Assembly (NCBI GenBank): GCA_002428685.1
Contig: DIXL01000111.1
Location: forward strand, 1-15,896
DNA from: Cloacimonetes bacterium UBA6081
Lineage (GTDB): Bacteria > Cloacimonadota > Cloacimonadia > Cloacimonadales > Cloacimonadaceae
DNA: 15,896 nucleotides
Direction of reading: 5' to 3'
In this document: positions 14,499-15,896 of the stretch, piece after piece
Layout of the letters: the number at the start of each line of letters is the position of its first letter
How positions within the stretch are numbered: position 1 is the first letter of the stretch
The notes under the pieces: model-generated
The model's database searches: none
Seen by the model: the letters and a program-made list of their open reading frames with translations, nothing else
What the model was told of the DNA's origin: nothing
Position numbers and translations under genes: made by a program

Positions 14499-14822
14499 AT
14501 GGGAACAACGCAAGATACCAAGGATGCCATCCTGCAGCAACTACAAACTTTGGGAAATACTTACGCCAAAAAGATGTTTGGTGAATATGGCCTGTATTGC
14601 GATGACAAGATGGTGGCGTTAATTAGTGATGATCAGTTGTTTGTAAAACCCACCGAAGGTGGAAAAGCCTTTCTGGAAGAGTTGGAAGAAGCCCCACCCT
14701 ACCCTGGAGCCAAAGATTGGTTTTATATATCTGAGGAAAAATGGGAAGATGCTGACTGGCTGTGCGAACTAATTACCATAACCATAGCCGAGGTTGTGCC
14801 CTCCAAAAAGAAGAAGAAATAG
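14499..14822 (+). CDS. TfoX/Sxy N-terminal-domain protein
   Basis: This 107-residue protein is essentially a single TfoX N-terminal domain, recognisable from KKMFGEYGLYCDDKMVALI followed by QLFVKPT and a C-terminal WYIS/WFYIS-type segment. In gamma-proteobacteria full-length TfoX/Sxy controls competence with CRP, but stand-alone N-terminal domains like this are widespread and of unknown function, so a competence role should not be assumed. AGGAG (14488-14492) sits 6 nt before the ATG and fixes the start. The C-terminus is a lysine run (KKKKK). The 130-nt gap to the divergent pyrophosphatase gene must hold both promoters, but I cannot identify clear -35/-10 pairs there. It converges on the GLUG remnant that ends 31 nt downstream. 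Confidence 0.88.
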   Translation: MGTTQDTKDAILQQLQTLGNTYAKKMFGEYGLYCDDKMVALISDDQLFVKPTEGGKAFLEELEEAPPYPGAKDWFYISEEKWEDADWLCELITITIAEVVPSKKKKK

Positions 14823-14852
14823 GCATCTGAAAGCTCTTGCGTGTGCTTTGGT

Positions 14853-15611
14853 TTAGTCGCTAACCGCTCTCACCATAAAGAAGCGTTTGCTGCCACCTGT
14901 TGCGGTATATGTGGTGGTAGTGCTTTGGCCAAGAAAGCTCCATTGCTGCCAGGGAGCATAGGGATCTTCTGAGGCATACACCTTATACAATCCAACCCCT
15001 ATAACAGGTTGCCATTCAAGCTGAAACTGGTTGCCGGATCGCTCTATCAGCAAATCCTGCACAGTCCCCGGGATAGCAGCTTCCTGCCAGGCCAGATATG
15101 GGTAACCGCTATTTTGAAGCCCCTGGATGTCGTGCCGCCAGATAGCAGCAAAATCCCAGGCGGCAAAAGTATCCAGCGAACCGGGATAGGTCATTTGGGC
15201 AGTGGTTTTTCCATTATTGCCAAGGTCGGTGGGGATGCCTGTGGTCTGCACATCCCAGTATGATTGCGTCATCAGGCTGCCATCGCTTAGGTAACCAACC
15301 ACGCCTCCGCTAAAACTACCTCCCGCAGTTAGTTCTATCTCTCCGGTGGCATAACTGCGCAAAATATTGCCGGAGTTGCTACCTCCTGCAATGCCAACCA
15401 CGCCACCAATATTTCTTCCACCAGAAATGCTCATGTGGCTGTAGCAGTTATTTACATTGCCCCATGACAAGGCACCCACGATTCCGCCCAAATGCCATCC
15501 AGCCATTATGGAGCCTTCGCTGGAGCAGCTTGCGATTGTTCCGGAACCGGTGAGCACTCCTACCAGTCCGGAATCAGTTACCAGCCACGGACCTATGGAT
15601 AGTAAACGGCA
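14853..15611 (-). pseudogene. 3' remnant of a GLUG-repeat surface protein gene
   Basis: The minus-strand frame is open from about 15611 to TAA at 14853-14855. It encodes GLUG units (SGLVGVLTGSG, GGIVGALSWGN, GGVVGIAGGSN, GGVVGYLSDG), then SYWDVQTTGIPTDLG and the TTAQMTYPGSLDTFAAWDF linker, and a final Fn3-like domain ending in RFFMVRAVSD. The linker closely parallels that of the large GLUG protein at 1-3984 (TTAQMTYPYDANTYLDWDF), so the two are related. There is no signal peptide, no credible start codon (only a GTG at 15557 inside a GLUG unit) and a TGA at 15612-15614 just upstream, so the 5' part has been lost by deletion or rearrangement near 15590-15614. An upstream exporter-linked portion could lie elsewhere, but the simplest reading is a truncated relic. 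Confidence 0.75.
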
Positions 15612-15896
15612 TCAAGAACTTGCGACTCTATTTAAAAAAGTAAATATCGATATTGTTTATGTTACTGCCTTTCTAAGTCGTAAAACATTTTCAAAATATG
15701 CTTCTGTAAGTGCGTGGGAGACTTAGGTCTGGATAAAGGACAGTCCGGATCACCTTATTCATTACAATGGCACAAAGTTTCCTGGCCCCTACTAAACCTC
15801 AAAAGTGCAGAAATCTCACCAACCCTATTGAAGCATCAAACAGGAGAAGATTAACATAAGGTTTAAGCCTGATATAAACTGACACCCAAAGCTGCA
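15612..15896. other. Region with no supportable gene
   Basis: No ORF with recognisable content, no hairpin with a T-run and no clear promoter were found on either strand. A 43-codon plus-strand frame from ATG 15594 (MDSKRHQELATLFKKV..., stop 15726) lacks a ribosome binding site and is likely chance or a relic. Confidence 0.4.

Noticed and set aside
15457..15726. 89-codon plus-strand ORF
   Set aside because: Its first half is antisense to clear GLUG coding sequence, and the second half has no ribosome binding site or recognisable content.

Overview
The window most likely comes from a bacterium of the FCB group, and Cloacimonadota (Cloacimonetes/WWE1) is my best guess. This is inferred from very large secreted proteins built of GLUG, fibronectin-III-like, PKD and beta-helix modules, a C-terminal tail of the NYPNPFNPETTISY type (Por secretion/FlgD-like), and a CBS/DRTGG-type manganese pyrophosphatase. 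No rRNA or other taxonomic marker is present, so the assignment is an inference. TAG is the stop codon of most genes here, so the code looks standard.

Layout. Positions 1-3984 (+) hold the 3' part of a giant secreted GLUG-repeat protein. It carries a near-identical internal duplication and ends in a formylglycine-generating-enzyme-like (C-type-lectin fold) domain. The last ~100 bases of that domain look like the variable region of a diversity-generating retroelement. Positions 3985-5213 are a REP/RAYT island: eight back-to-back hairpins, a 15-nt tandem array, a Y1/HUH REP-associated transposase (4344-4979), then the same hairpin and 15-nt array again. Positions 5214-11600 (+) are a probable two-gene operon: a small secreted two-domain Fn3-like protein, then a 1912-residue modular surface protein. 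The larger gene has absorbed a palindromic repeat with an expanded 21-nt tandem, and has a beta-helix with six copies of a 45-nt repeat.

Positions 11601-12724 are decaying: a small secreted protein gene broken by an amber codon, and a short remnant of another secreted protein. Positions 12725-14368 (-) encode a family II Mn-dependent inorganic pyrophosphatase, divergent from a stand-alone TfoX N-terminal-domain protein (14499-14822, +). These two are the only housekeeping-like genes. Positions 14853-15611 (-) are the 3' remnant of another GLUG-repeat gene, truncated at its 5' end. From 15612 to 15896 I see no gene.

How it fits together. Apart from the pyrophosphatase and TfoX-like genes, this is a surface-protein locus shaped by repeats: gene-internal duplication, domesticated palindromes, hairpin arrays beside a RAYT, and broken genes of the same families. 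The most unusual elements are the candidate retroelement-diversified C-terminus at 3871-3966 and the hairpin train at 4083-4260. No reverse transcriptase or template repeat lies in the window, so diversification would have to act in trans.
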